Shown here: piece after piece, positions 12,400 to 23,259 of the stretch | Layout: each line of letters opens with the position of its first letter | Numbering within the stretch: the stretch's first letter is position 1 | Source: Balaenoptera acutorostrata | Taxonomy: Eukaryota; Chordata; Mammalia; Artiodactyla; Balaenopteridae | NCBI RefSeq assembly: GCF_949987535.1 | Contig: NC_080077.1 | Span: forward strand, 39,698,561 to 39,762,560 | Reading direction: 5' to 3' | DNA length: 64,000 nt | Notes under the pieces: model-generated | What the model saw: only the letters and a program-made list of their open reading frames with translations | Database searches by the model: none | Told to the model about the DNA's origin: nothing | Position numbers and translations under genes: made by a program

Positions 12400-12925
12400 T
12401 CTGCCCTTGAATCAGAGTGAACTTTGTATCTCCTCCTGAAGCCCCTTCAACAGATCTTTTTCCCTCAGTTTAAAGTCCAAATATTATCTGACCCTTGCAT
12501 ACTTCTCTACTCATTTCTCTTGTCATTCACTCAGCTGCAGTAAAATCAATCTCCTAGCACATCCTTGAAAGTAGAAGTACTGCACAGTCTCACTTCTGAG
12601 CCTTTCCACACTTTGCTCCCTAATCCTGGTACATGCTTTTTCTATTCTTCTTCACTGCGGGGGTAACAACCACTAATCATTCAGGGCTCAGTTTGAAATC
12701 AACCTCATTATACGACCCACCCACCTCTGTCCACCATTGAGCTGTGCTCCTACTCTGTACTCATAACAATGTATGATAACCTTACTGTATCATATATCAT
12801 GCTCCAGTGTAATTGCCTGCTTTCTCCTTGTTTATCCTGTTCCCTAGCATGCATAAGTTCTGTAGAGTTAGGGCTTTGTCTTGTAGGGATGTGATAAATG
12901 CATGCTGAATTAATGAAACACCATT
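12400..12925 (+). mobile_element. L2 LINE 3' region
   Basis: Typical L2 3' text, including GAGTTAGGGCTTTGTCTTG and the terminal GTGATAAATGCATGCTGAATT. Probably the end of the L2 begun at 10050. Confidence 0.6.
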
Positions 12926-13129
12926 TGGTTTTCTGGTTTAAAGAATATACCAGGTTTCCCAATGAATTTAAAAACTCAAATAAATATATCAAAGAAAATA
13001 ATATAATCACAGTAATTTAAAACAGATAAGAAAAAGAGTTATGAATTATATGGTAGAAATTAGATGAGTAATGTCTAGTCAAGAGACCAGATATTAATTA
13101 TGTCTTTCTTACTTGCTATGTTATTAGGT

Positions 13130-13240
13130 TAGGTTATTTAAGATCTCTTAACCACTTTTTCTTCACTTGTAAAGTAAAGGTGTTCACTTAGATGATTTCT
13201 TACACCTCTTTCAAATTTAAAATCCTCTACTCAGATAGTA
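13130..13240 (+). mobile_element. MIR- or L3-like fragment
   Basis: The block TTCACTTGTAAAGTAAAGGTG followed by TTAGATGATTTCTTACACC resembles the 3' part of an old MIR/CR1-type element. Confidence 0.45.
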
Positions 13241-13695
13241 ACATTAAATGTAGGTAGCATCTATGTAAAGTACGAATGTTTCCCAGATTATTTAGCTAGC
13301 AATATGGTTTGTTTACTTCTTTTCAGTTGTGTAAAATGAGAGTAAATGAAATAATGTATATATTATTAGCTATAATATATAATGGCTATATTATTAGTCA
13401 CTATGATTTGATTAAATATCTTTCATACTCTCTTGATAAAGTGGTTTGTTTTTGTGATTTTGCTACTGAATGAAAAATTTAATTCTTAAATAAAATTGAA
13501 GTGGAAAACAAGTTTGTCTCAACTCGAAACGATGTCTTGAAACCCAGTCTTAAATCTACTCTTAGTAATTCAATTTTAATCACCAGAATTCAATCTTAGA
13601 TAGAAATTCACTTTTCAGTTGAACGGTCTTTTTTCTCTGTCTCTGTATCTTTTATTAGTAACTTTTTATACATTAGCTTCTTTGATTAGAGCAAT

Positions 13696-14005
13696 ATGGA
13701 AGCTGGCATGGAGAATTCAAAAAGTTCATATTATACTCTTTCAAATGAGTATGATTTAATGTCAGTATGTTGTTATGTGGCTATAGATATAGAATTTCCA
13801 GCTTTAAATGAAAAAGGTAATATCACCTTTAAGAATCTACCACAAACTGTCAGAGCAAAATTAAAAGCAATTCATCAAAGAGCATACTGACTGTTTTAGT
13901 AGAATGGACATTGATTATGTCCCAATTAAAGCAAACATGACTCACACTGAATGGAAATCAATTGACTCTCTGTATGATAAGCGTGATCCTCCCTTCGCTG
14001 TCTAG
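13696..14005 (+). pseudogene. Possible degenerate coding relic, two frames
   Basis: An ATG-started frame of 64 codons (13696-13890) has a protein-like composition and ends in TGA. In a different frame a second ATG at 13904 opens 33 more codons, rich in D, K, Y and P, to a TAG at about 14003. The short gap suggests one ancestral frame broken by a frameshift. Upstream, 13630-13689 is pyrimidine-rich and ends in TTAG, so an exon-like origin is possible. I do not recognise the protein, and chance is a real alternative in AT-rich DNA. Confidence 0.2.
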
Positions 14006-14519
14006 GACAATGGAGCTATGAAGATGGCTGGGGAGAGAGATGTGCTTCATCTGTATGTCACACAGCACTGTAGTGAAGTTCCAGAAAGCTGAGGATGGTC
14101 CCAAAGAATGTGTGGCCAAGGAAAAAACAGACACAGCACACCGTTCATGCCCCACTCCACTTAGGTACCAGCTGGCCTGAGGAGGGTACTGTAGAGGAAA
14201 CTCTGTAACGTGCTGGCCCCAGGGAGATCCAGAACTTCTCCATGGAAGAAGCCTGCGCTTAGGGGAGCATCTGAGTGAAGGGCGAAGGAGGCCCCTTCTC
14301 CCATCATAGCCAGGGGGTGTGCATTACAAGGACAGAAGCATAAAGTACGCGCCTTTAAAGTGTTGGGTGCAGATGTATCTCTCACCAGCCCTCACAGCAA
14401 TGGGAATTCCACAACATATCCTCCCTATGCTGCTGTGATACACTCAAAGATTCCCCCAAAGCATTTTTAAAACGGAAAAAATAAATTCTGAGGTTTTCTA
14501 CACAGTTTGTTACATAGCA

Positions 14520-14660
14520 CTAGAGTGTGAGAGCAACGGCATTAAATCTGATCAGCTCCGTTTATTAGTTGCCGTAAACCTTTTATGGTTTGTACAGACA
14601 ATTGAGTATTGCAGTGTGATGAGACGAGAGCGACCACCGTGGCGCCAGAGTAAGCTCTCT
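14520..14660. other. CpG-retaining patch, unidentified
   Basis: Seven CpGs in about 125 bases, including GAGACGAGAGCGACCACCGT, in otherwise CpG-poor DNA. No repeat family recognised. It may be a constrained noncoding element or a recent insertion. Confidence 0.3.
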
Positions 14661-15024
14661 GGGTTGTGTGAATTCAGGAACCCTCACACAAACCACGAGA
14701 GCAGCTGCTTTGACTAAAAAGCTTACTGTAATTCTATGCCATTCTTTCCCCACAAAAACTGTTTAATTTTACAATGTTATATAGTGCATTTAGCTAAACT
14801 GCTGATTAAAACCCTCTTTTTTCTTATTATTTGTAGACTTTTTTCTGTTGTCAATTACAAATATGCTACATATTATCAACCTTTTGAGGTTGTAGATAAA
14901 AAGAAGAAAGGAACAACCTATACTGATTTATTTTTTAGACTTCATACTTATTTCATGCATTTTTTTAGTGGTATCTCGGGTCAAGAATATGATATTTGAT
15001 TTTTTTTTAAGCTCTGGACACAAA

Positions 15025-15038
15025 CTGCCACCTACTAG
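15025..15038 (-). promoter_or_regulatory. Candidate CTCF site, reverse
   Basis: On the minus strand CTAGTAGGTGGCAG matches 13 of 14 positions of CCASYAGRKGGCRS. It faces the forward candidate at 7512, giving a convergent pair 7.5 kb apart. Confidence 0.35.
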
Positions 15039-15353
15039 TCACATTTTGTTTCTCTCCCACTCTTCTTTTCCTCTGGTCTTAATAGCTCCTTCCTCTGTCG
15101 TTGCTTATTTGTTCTTCTATTAAAGTATATATTTTATTCTGTCTAGCAGCAGATCTTTTTTTTGCATATTTTTCTCTATGACAGAATTTCAAGCTCTTAA
15201 AGGGCAGTGCCCGTGGCTTTTTCATCTTTGCATCCCTCGCAGCCACAAGATATGGTACTCTCCAAAGACAAAATTCAGTTTTTTTGTGTCTAATTGAACC
15301 AAGTTTAACTTAACCAGTCCAAAATATTCTTACTTTAAAAAAATTATTTAGGG

Positions 15354-15702
15354 GGGCTTCCCTGGTGGCGCAGTGGTTGAGAATCTGCCTGCCAATGCAG
15401 GGGACACGGGTTCGAGCCCTCGTCTGGGAAGATCCCACATGCCACGGAGCAACTGGGCCCGTGAGCCACAATTACTGAGCCTGTGTGTCTGGAGCCTGTG
15501 CTCCGCAACAAGAGAGGCCGCGATGGTGAGAGGCCCGCGCACCGCGATGAAGAGTGGTCCCCACTTGCCGCAGCTGGAGAAAGCCCTCGCACAGAAGCGA
15601 AGACTCAACACAGTCATAAATAAATAAATAAATAAATAAATAAAAGAACGTGAATTTCTAAAAAAAAACTCGCCTGGTCCAAAATGGCATTCATTTAAAA
15701 AA
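15354..15702 (+). mobile_element. CHR-type SINE with extra 3' segment
   Basis: SINE head and body run to about 15615, then an (AAAT)n tail to about 15643. After that come about 54 non-SINE bases and a second A-run. The exact 17-base TSD AAAAAAATTATTTAGGG lies at 15337-15353 and 15703-15719, outside the second A-run, so the extra segment lies inside the duplicated target. Confidence 0.92.
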
Positions 15703-15719
15703 AAAAAAATTATTTAGGG

Positions 15720-16234
15720 AAAAACATAATTTCTTGCAAACAGTAAATCACTGCAGTCACCATGAACAACAAGTGATCAACAAAAGTTCATGTGAGAAGA
15801 TCCATTTAGTCACCATGTTAGGCAGCAAAAATGCCCTAAACACACAGGTTGCAGATGAGATGCAAAGATCTGACATTTAACCTAAGCAGTAGTGTGAAAA
15901 TAGAGTATTTTTCTTGCTATTACTACATAATGATAAAGCCTCTAAATGAAGAAAGAAAATGTCTGTCAATTATATGGTGCTTTATTGGCAAAATACTAAA
16001 ATGTCAAATGGTCTAAATGTATACTTTATATACACTATATATTCAATTGCTATTGCTAAATAGCTACCTGCTCAACATTAGTTGAGCAAAACACTTGTTG
16101 AAGTGACTCAACTCTATACACTTCATACAACTACCTGACATTGTACAGATGTCTTTAATTCATTTTTTATAGACTTTTTTTCCATATGACACATATTTGT
16201 TCAGTGCTTTTATGCTAACTTTCTATAAAAGGTG
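15720..16234. other. Unassigned AT-rich DNA
   Basis: No repeat family or coding signal recognised. Confidence 0.45.
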
Positions 16235-16800
16235 CCATTGTATTTGAGGTTTACAAAGTCAGCTTGCATTCTCTGTATGTTGCATCCTTATAACAACCCA
16301 GTATTTGTCTCTGAGGTAAAAGACATTTTAAAATTTCCACTTTAGAAATGAGAACTGAGGGATTTCCATGGTGGCGCAGTGGTTAAGAATCCGCCTACCA
16401 ATGCAGGGAACACGGGTTCGATCCCTGGTCCAGGAAGATCCCACGTGCTGTAGAGCAACTAAGCCCATACACCACACTACTGAGCCTGTGCTCTAGAGCC
16501 CGTGAGCCACAACTACTGAAGCCCATGAGCCTAGAGCCCGTGCTCCGCAACAAGAGAAGCCACCGCAAATGAGAAGCCCATGCACTGCAACGAAGAGTAG
16601 CCTCCGTTAGCGGCAACTAGGTAAAGCCCGCAGGCAGCAACGAAGACCCAATGCAGCCAAAAATAAAATTAATTAAGTAAGTAATTTTTTAAAAAAGAAA
16701 TGAGAACTGAGGACACAGAGGTGAAGGTGCATGACTGAAATCCCATTGTTAATATGTGTCTGAGTCAGGATTGTAACTCAAGGGAACTAGAAGCTTGCCA
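16235..16800 (-). mobile_element. MIR, minus strand, split by a SINE
   Basis: The reversed MIR core reads AGAAATGAGAACTGAGG then GACACAGAGGTGAAGG once the SINE at 16361-16695 is removed. The parts are 16235-16360 and 16713-16800. Confidence 0.7.
16361..16695 (+). mobile_element. CHR-type SINE, long older form
   Basis: It starts GATTTCCATGGTGGCGCAG, with a B box at GGTTCGATCCC and an A-rich end. An exact 17-base TSD, AGAAATGAGAACTGAGG, flanks it at 16344-16360 and 16696-16712. It carries the longer internal block seen in the 11313 and 16858 copies. Inserted into a MIR. Confidence 0.95.
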
Positions 16801-16857
16801 AGGCTCCTTTTCACTCTCTACTACTTGAGCATATCTAGAGGGATAACTGTGATTTTC

Positions 16858-17212
16858 TTTTTTTTTTTTAATTTTTATTTATTTATTTTTGGTTGTGTTG
16901 GGTCTTTGTTGCTGCGCGTGGGCTTTCTCTAGTTGCCGCGAACGGGGGCTACTCTTCGTTGCGGTGCGTGGGCTTCTCATTGCGGTGGCTTCTCTTGTTG
17001 CAGAGCACGGGCTCTAGGCGTGCGGGCTTCAGTAGTTGTGGCACATGGGCTCAGTAGTTGTCGCTCACGGGCTCTAGAGCGCAGGCTCAGTAGTTGTGGC
17101 GCACGGGCTTAGTTGCTCCGTGACATGTGGGATCTTCCCAGACCAGGGATCGAACCCGTGTTCCCTGCGTTGGCAGGAGGATTCTTAACCACTGCGTCAC
17201 CAGGGAAGTCCC
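16858..17212 (-). mobile_element. CHR-type SINE, long older form, minus strand
   Basis: Minus-strand head GGGACTTCCCTGGTGACGCAG near 17212, with the T-rich tail at 16858-16890. TSD of about 13 bases with one mismatch (AACTGTGATTTTC at 16845-16857, matched from 17213). It lies 162 bases from, and opposite to, the SINE at 16361-16695. Confidence 0.92.
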
Positions 17213-17284
17213 AGCTGTGATTTTCATACTCATTTGAATGTTTTTCTTGCACAATTCTTACTCTTTAGCAAGAGCTTTATGTAA

Positions 17285-17505
17285 ATGAAATTATTTACAG
17301 GCGAAATGACAGGATGTCTGGGATTTACTTTAAAGCATGTGCTAGGAAAAAAATGGAGATTAGTGGAAAGTTTAAAAACATTTGGGATAATGTTGATAAT
17401 TGTTGAAACTGGGTAATGGATATAAGGGATTTTGTTTTGCTATTCTCTCTAATTTTGTATGTTTGAAAATCCCCATAATGAAAAGTTAAAGAAAATAAAG
17501 AGGAT
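17285..17505 (+). mobile_element. Old L1 3' end
   Basis: Text such as AACTGGGTAATGGATATAAGG and ATGTTTGAAAATCCCCATAATG, ending AAAAGTTAAAG, resembles an old L1 3' UTR terminus read forward. Confidence 0.55.
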
Positions 17506-17509
17506 TTTG

Positions 17510-18176
17510 AAACACACACTTGGGAGCATAGATGGTAAATTAGTCAAGTAAATGGTTCCTTGTGATGCTGACAAGAGGATAATTTTGGAGAAAGTCCAAG
17601 ATTATAATTCTTAGAGTTTTAGACCTGGATAGTCCACTTAAATTCATCCCCTTTCAATAGACAAAACGTTCACTTTTCAGAATGTTCACTGATTATTCAA
17701 ATTATTCCATGGACTAACAAAAAAAAAAAACAGCCTAAGGGAAAATTATGCATAAAAAAGCAAACATTAAAATTTCTTCTCAGGACAATGGGTAAGAAGA
17801 ACTATGTGGAAAAGGGAAATAATAAGAAAATACAATTTAAATATATTATTTTCAAATTCTATGATACCATGACTTGGCACACTCGAAATTTAAGACTTAA
17901 ATGGAACTTAGAATATATTGTTTTAAATAATTCAAGAATAAAACCAAGAATATGTAAAAATTTAATATAGTGTTGAGGAGAAAAACGAAGAGTTTGACCT
18001 TGAAAATCATGATGTTGCACAACTACTTTACTCTGAGACCCTTACATGATAATACAGGGGAAGAGTGACACAGGAAAATGACTACAGATTCTTTATGATT
18101 GCACCACAGTGTAGGTGTGACAGCCCTTAGCATGTCACATGTGAAGGGAAAGAATATAAAGCAAAAATGTAAAAGT
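17510..18176. other. Unassigned AT-rich DNA
   Basis: No recognised repeat or coding signal. Confidence 0.45.
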
Positions 18177-18191
18177 AAAAATGGAGATGAA

Positions 18192-18524
18192 GGGCTTCCC
18201 TGGTGGCGCAGTGGTTGAGAGTCTGCCTGCTAATGCAGGGGACGCGGGTTCGAGCCCTGGTCTGGGAAGATCCCACATGCCGCGGAGCGGCTGGGCCCGT
18301 GAGCCACAATTGCTGAGCCTGCGCGTCTGGAGCCTGTGCCCCGCAACGGGAGGGGCCGCGATGGAGAGAGGCCCGCGCACCGCGATGAAGAGCGGTCCCC
18401 GCACCGCGATGAAGAGTGGCCCCCGCTTGCCGCAACTGGAGAAAGCCCTCGCACGAACCGAAGACCCAATACAGACAAAAATAAATAAATTAATTAATTA
18501 AAAAGAAAATCCTTAAAAAAAAAA
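18192..18524 (+). mobile_element. CHR-type SINE with internal tandem duplication
   Basis: Full-length young copy between exact 15-base TSDs, AAAAATGGAGATGAA, at 18177-18191 and 18525-18539. It carries a 24-base tandem duplication at 18377-18400/18401-18424 that the other copies lack. Confidence 0.95.
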
Positions 18525-18539
18525 AAAAATGGAGATGAA

Positions 18540-19119
18540 AAACATCAGGCTTGCTCCTACTCATAGTGCACAAAAGAAATATTAAACCCAAGAGATTAGA
18601 TGTCCCCTGGAGAATCTGCTAGTACTAGTCAATCAAGACAATTTTCCCAGTTTCTTCTAAAAAGATACAGAGCTGAACTTTCTGTGGAGAGTAGCTAATT
18701 ACCTTAAATGATTTATGGCCACCTCTTCAAGTATTTAATAATACTTTGTCTGACAAAGTAGGCAGAAGTTAAAAGAAAAGAGTGCAAACATTAGGTCTCT
18801 AATTGTTTCTGCATTAACTAAGGACAATAGAATTCACATTTTTCTGTCAGGAAGTCAAGAGCATACCACACAAACAGTTAAGAAGAAGAGCATATGTTTG
18901 AGTCACATCAGGAGAGACAAAATATAAACATTATTAATGATTCTAGTTGCTCCCTTTATCTTCAAGCAATCGCACAAGATGCTGTGAATCAATGTTAATA
19001 TTTTTATTGCTTTTGAGATGCTATAGTGATTTTGTCAATCATGTAAGGCAGGCTAACTCTAACATAGATTTTTCTCATAGTGGAGCCCTCTTCGGATTTT
19101 TCTCTCACATGTTTTTAGA
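18540..19119. other. Unassigned DNA
   Basis: No recognised repeat or gene. Confidence 0.45.
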
Positions 19120-19345
19120 GAGTAGACTCTGCAATTATGCTGCTGTGTTTGAATTCTTCCACACTTTAGCTGGAGCAAGTTGCTTAAATTTTCTGCTCTT
19201 AATTTTCGTATCAGTAAATGAACATAATTATACCTACTTTAATAAGATTGTTGTGAGGGTCATTTTAGGTAACACATAAAGAGCTTAGATAAGTATTTAA
19301 CATGTACTTAAGAAATGGTAGTTAATAATATTATGCTCTATATAA
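19120..19345 (+). mobile_element. MIR
   Basis: GTAGACTCTGCAATTATGC, AGCTGGAGCAAGTTGCTTAA and AAGATTGTTGTGAGGGTC follow MIR order to the 3' end near 19345. Confidence 0.65.
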
Positions 19346-19533
19346 CATGCATTCCTTTTTCCTAAAGTAAGTTTTCTATTTTAAATGAAAACTAGTTGTC
19401 ATAGGCCAACACATCCCAGCCTCTGATGCTGAAATAGTCTTGTTTCCTCAGGAGTCAAAGATCCTGTTTTAATAGAGTAGATTGTTTAACTTACCCAGAA
19501 TCTAGCTCTGTTCTTCCTTTTAACAGAACTCAA

Positions 19534-21899
19534 TTGTTTTTTTATTTGTTTTTATTGTGGTAAAAAACATATAACATGAAATCTACCCTCTTAACAAATT
19601 TTTAAGTGTACAGTACAGTATTGTTATATACACATTGTTATATACACATTATATTGTTATATACACATTGTTGTACAGCAAATCCTTAGAACTTTTTCTT
19701 CTTGCATGAATGAAACTATACCCATCAAACCGCAACTTCCCATCTCCCCCTCCCCTTAGCCCCAGGCAACCATCATTCTACCTCCTGCTTCTATGAGTTT
19801 GACTATTTTAGATACCTCATATAACTGGAATACACAGTGTTTATCCTTCTTTGACTGGCTTATTTCGCTTAGCATAATGTCCTCAAGTTTCATCTATATT
19901 GTAGCATATGACAGGATTTTCTTATTTTTGAGGATAAGTAATATTCTGTTGCAAGTGCATACCACATTTTCTTTATCCACTCATCTATCAATGAATATTT
20001 AATTTGTTTCCACGTCTTGGCTATTGTGAATAATGCTGCAATGAACATGAGAAGGCAAATATCTCTTTCAGTTTCTTTGGGGATATACCCAGAAATGAGA
20101 TATGGGGCTGGATCATATGGTAATTTTATTTTTAATTTTTTGAAGAAACTTCACACAGTTTGCCATAGTGGCTACACCATTTTACATTGCCACTAGGAGT
20201 GCACAAGAGTTCCAATTTCCCCACATCATGGCTTGTTATTTTGTTTTTATTTATAATGGCCAGCCTAACAGATATGAGGTGGTATCTCCGTATGGTTTTG
20301 ATTTGCATTTACCTGATAATTAGTGTTACTGAGAATCTTTTTATATACCTTTTGGTCATTTGTATGTCCTCTTTGGAGAAATGTCTATTCAAGTCCTTTA
20401 CCTAATTTTTAATTGGGTTATTTGTTTTTGCGCTATTAAGTTGTAGGAGTTTCTTATATATTTTGGATATTAACCTCTTATCATATATATTTACATAGTT
20501 TGCAAATATTTTCTCTTATTCAGTATGTTACCTTTTCACTTTGTTGATTGTTTCCTTTGCTGTGCAAAACATTTTAGTTTGAAGTAGTCCTACTTATCTA
20601 TTTTTGCTTTTGTTGCCTGCACTTTTGGTGTCATGTCTAATAAATCATTGCCAAGACCAATGTTGTGAAGCTTTGCCACAGTGTTTTCTTTTAGGAGTTT
20701 TATAGTTTCAGGCCTTACTTTTAAGTCTTTAATCCATGCTGAGTTGATTTTGTGTGTGGTATAAGAGTTCAGTTTTATTCTTTTGCATGTGGATATCCAG
20801 ATTTCCCAACACCATTTGTTGAAGAGATTGTCTTTTCCCCATTGTGTAGTCGTGGCACTTGTTGACTATTATTTGATTGTATATACCTAAATTTATTTCT
20901 AGTCTCTCTATTCTATTCCATTAGTTTATATGTCTGTCTTTATGCCAGTACTACACTGTTTTGAATACTACAGTATTGTCATATGTTTTGAAGTCAGAAA
21001 GTGTGAGGTCTCCAGCTTTATTCTTTATCAAGATTCTTTTGGCTATCCAGGATCCTTTGTCATTCCATATGAATTTTAGGCTTGTTTTTTCTCTTTCTAT
21101 GAAATATGCCATTAGAATTTTGATAGGGATTGCATTGAATATGTAGATCACTTTGGGTAGCATGGAAATTTTAACAATATTAATTCTTCCAATCTGTGAA
21201 CATGGAATGTCTTTCCATTTATTTGTTTTTAATTTCTTTTATAATTTTTGAAGTTTTCAGTGTACAAATCTTTCACCTCCTGGTTAAGTCTATATATAAC
21301 TATTTTGTGCTTTTATATGCTATTATAAATAGGACTGTTTTCTTAATTTCCTTTGGGGATTATTCATTTTTATTATATAGAAATGCAATTGATTTTTATG
21401 TGTTGATTTTATATCTTGCAATTTTACTGAATTAATTTATTGGATCTAACAGGTTTTTGTTGTTGTTGCTAGTCTTTAGGGTTTTCTACATATAAAATCA
21501 TGTCATCTGTGAACAGAAATAATTTGAATTCTTACTTTCCAATTTTGCTGATTTTATTTCTTTTCCTTCCCTAATTGCTCTAACTAAGACTTTCAGTACT
21601 ATGTTGAATAGAAGTGGTAACAGTGGGCATCATTGTCTTATTCCTGATCTTAGAGGAAAAGCTTTCACGTTTTCACCATTGAGATTATGCTAGCTGTGGG
21701 TTCTTCATATTATGGCCTTTACTATACTGACATAAATCTTTCCATTCACAGTTTGTTGAGTGTCTTTAAGAAAGTGTGTTGAATTTTGTCAAATGCTTTT
21801 TCTTCCTCTATTGACCATGTGACTTTATCCTTTGTTCTGTTAATGTTTTGTCTCTGTGGGGTAAGGAAGTTTGGGGCTTCCTCTTCTGCCATCTGGCTC
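19534..21899 (-). mobile_element. L1, internally deleted, both ends present
   Basis: Minus-strand L1 of 2.37 kb. The 3' UTR lies at 19534-20000. The end of ORF2 follows; a minus-strand frame at 20951-21163 carries ORF2 C-terminal features ([20 protein letters not shown]). The reverse transcriptase region reaches about 21845. About 50 bases of the L1 5' terminus follow directly (minus strand ATGGCAGAAGAGGAAGC). A 13-base TSD with one mismatch, TAACAGAACTCAA, lies at 19521-19533 and 21900-21912. ORF1 and the first part of ORF2 are absent. It encodes no working protein. Confidence 0.85.
19620..19666. repeat. 14-base minisatellite in L1 3' UTR
   Basis: ATTGTTATATACAC occurs three times, two copies adjacent and a third after a 5-base spacer, where the L1 consensus has a single related unit. 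Confidence 0.85.
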
Positions 21900-21912
21900 T
21901 AACAGAACTTAA

Positions 21913-22523
21913 CTTAATGCTTTATTCACTCCATCCCATTCAGTCCCTGACTTTCAAGAGAACTGACTCTACCACCAGCTCCTGGAGGTGGGCCTGACCC
22001 CACTAAAGATCATCTCATCTCTTTGGCTAGTGATGAGATTTATTGGGTTCCATGATGATGAGATTAGATGAGATTTTACTGGAGCTAATGTAATTCAAGG
22101 AAAGGACTGCTGTCCCATTGGAAGGTTCTGGGAAAGTCTGCCTTCCTCTCCTGGGAGAGCCTCCAAAAACAATGTTCTCTGTCACTCCCCTTGCATGTGA
22201 ACAAGGAAGTATGCTCAGTTGCTATTGGCAGGCATCTTATGGCCATGAGAGAACTGGCCTTATGTTGAAACCCAAACTGTGTATGGTTGCACAGAGAGAC
22301 CAAAGGAGCCTGAGTCCTTGATAACATATTTGGTTCAGTGAATCTGTCAACACTGAAGCCCACCCTTAGCTTTGAATTTCATGCAATGTGAATTTTTATT
22401 GTGTAAGTTTGAATCATAAATTCTAATAGTTGCAGACCAAAGCATAATGGGATGAATTGGAGAATGTCATTAATATAGCTAAAGCTCAGTTCTCGGTTCT
22501 GTAAAGTCCTTGTACTGATTAAA
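21913..22523 (+). mobile_element. Possible ancient LTR-like repeat
   Basis: CAGAGAGACCAAAGGAGCCTG, TTGATAACATATTTGGTTCAG and the text to about 22400 resemble the 3' part of an old LTR-type repeat whose name I cannot fix. The left part is unassigned. Confidence 0.35.
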
Positions 22524-22536
22524 TATGATAATGTTT

Positions 22537-22747
22537 CATATATACTGCTATGTATAAAATAGATAACTAGTGAGAACCTACTATATAGCACAGAGAACTC
22601 TACTCAGTGATCTGTGGTGACCTAAATGGGAAAGAAATCTAAAAAAGAGTGGATATGTGTATACATATAATTGATTCACTTTGTTGTACAGCAGAAACTA
22701 ACACCACATTGTAAAGCAACTGTACTCAATAAAAAAATTTTTTCAGG
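22537..22747 (+). mobile_element. 5'-truncated cetartiodactyl L1 3' end
   Basis: About 210 bases of L1 3' UTR (GAACCTACTATATAGCACAG, TTGATTCACTTTGTTGTACAG, AATAAAAAAATT). An exact 13-base TSD, TATGATAATGTTT, flanks it at 22524-22536 and 22748-22760, showing a single severely truncated insertion. Confidence 0.9.
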
Positions 22748-22927
22748 TATGATAATGTTTTTAAAGCTTCTATCAGTGTCATGCACATTCAGTTCTCAAT
22801 ACGTGTTAGTTCCCTCTTCTTTCTTGTGTACTGAGGCTCAGCATTTCTTTCCCCACATACCCCTAGACTTATTAAGGAAAGTGCTTTCTATTTTTTGTTT
22901 CCTAAGGTAAAAAAAATAAATAAATCT

Positions 22928-23258
22928 GGGCTTCCCTGGTGGCGCAGTGGTTGAGAATCTGCCTGCCAATGCAGAGGACACGGGTTCGAACCCTGGTCTG
23001 AGAAGATCCCACATGCCGCGGAGCAACTAGGCCCGTGAGCCACAATTACTGAGCCTGCGCGTCTGGAGCCTGTGCTCCACAACAAGAGAGGCCTCGATAG
23101 TGAGAGGCCCGCGCACTGCGATGAAGAGTGGCCCCCGCTTGCCACAACTGGAGAAAGCCCTCGCACAGAAACGAAGACCCAACACAGCCAAAAATTAAAA
23201 AAAAAAAAAAAAAGTAAATTAATTATTAAAAAAAAAAAAAGTATTAAAAAAAAAAAAT
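22928..23258 (+). mobile_element. CHR-type SINE
   Basis: Full-length young copy with head, B box (GGTTCGAACCC), body to about 23190 and a long A-rich tail. The TSD is unclear because both flanks are A-rich; AAATCT follows the A-run on both sides. Confidence 0.9.
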
Positions 23259-23259
23259 C

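Noticed and set aside
15354..15375. CTCF half-motif CCACCAGGG on the reverse of the SINE head
   Set aside because: The GGCRS half is missing in all copies, leaving about 10 of 14 matches.
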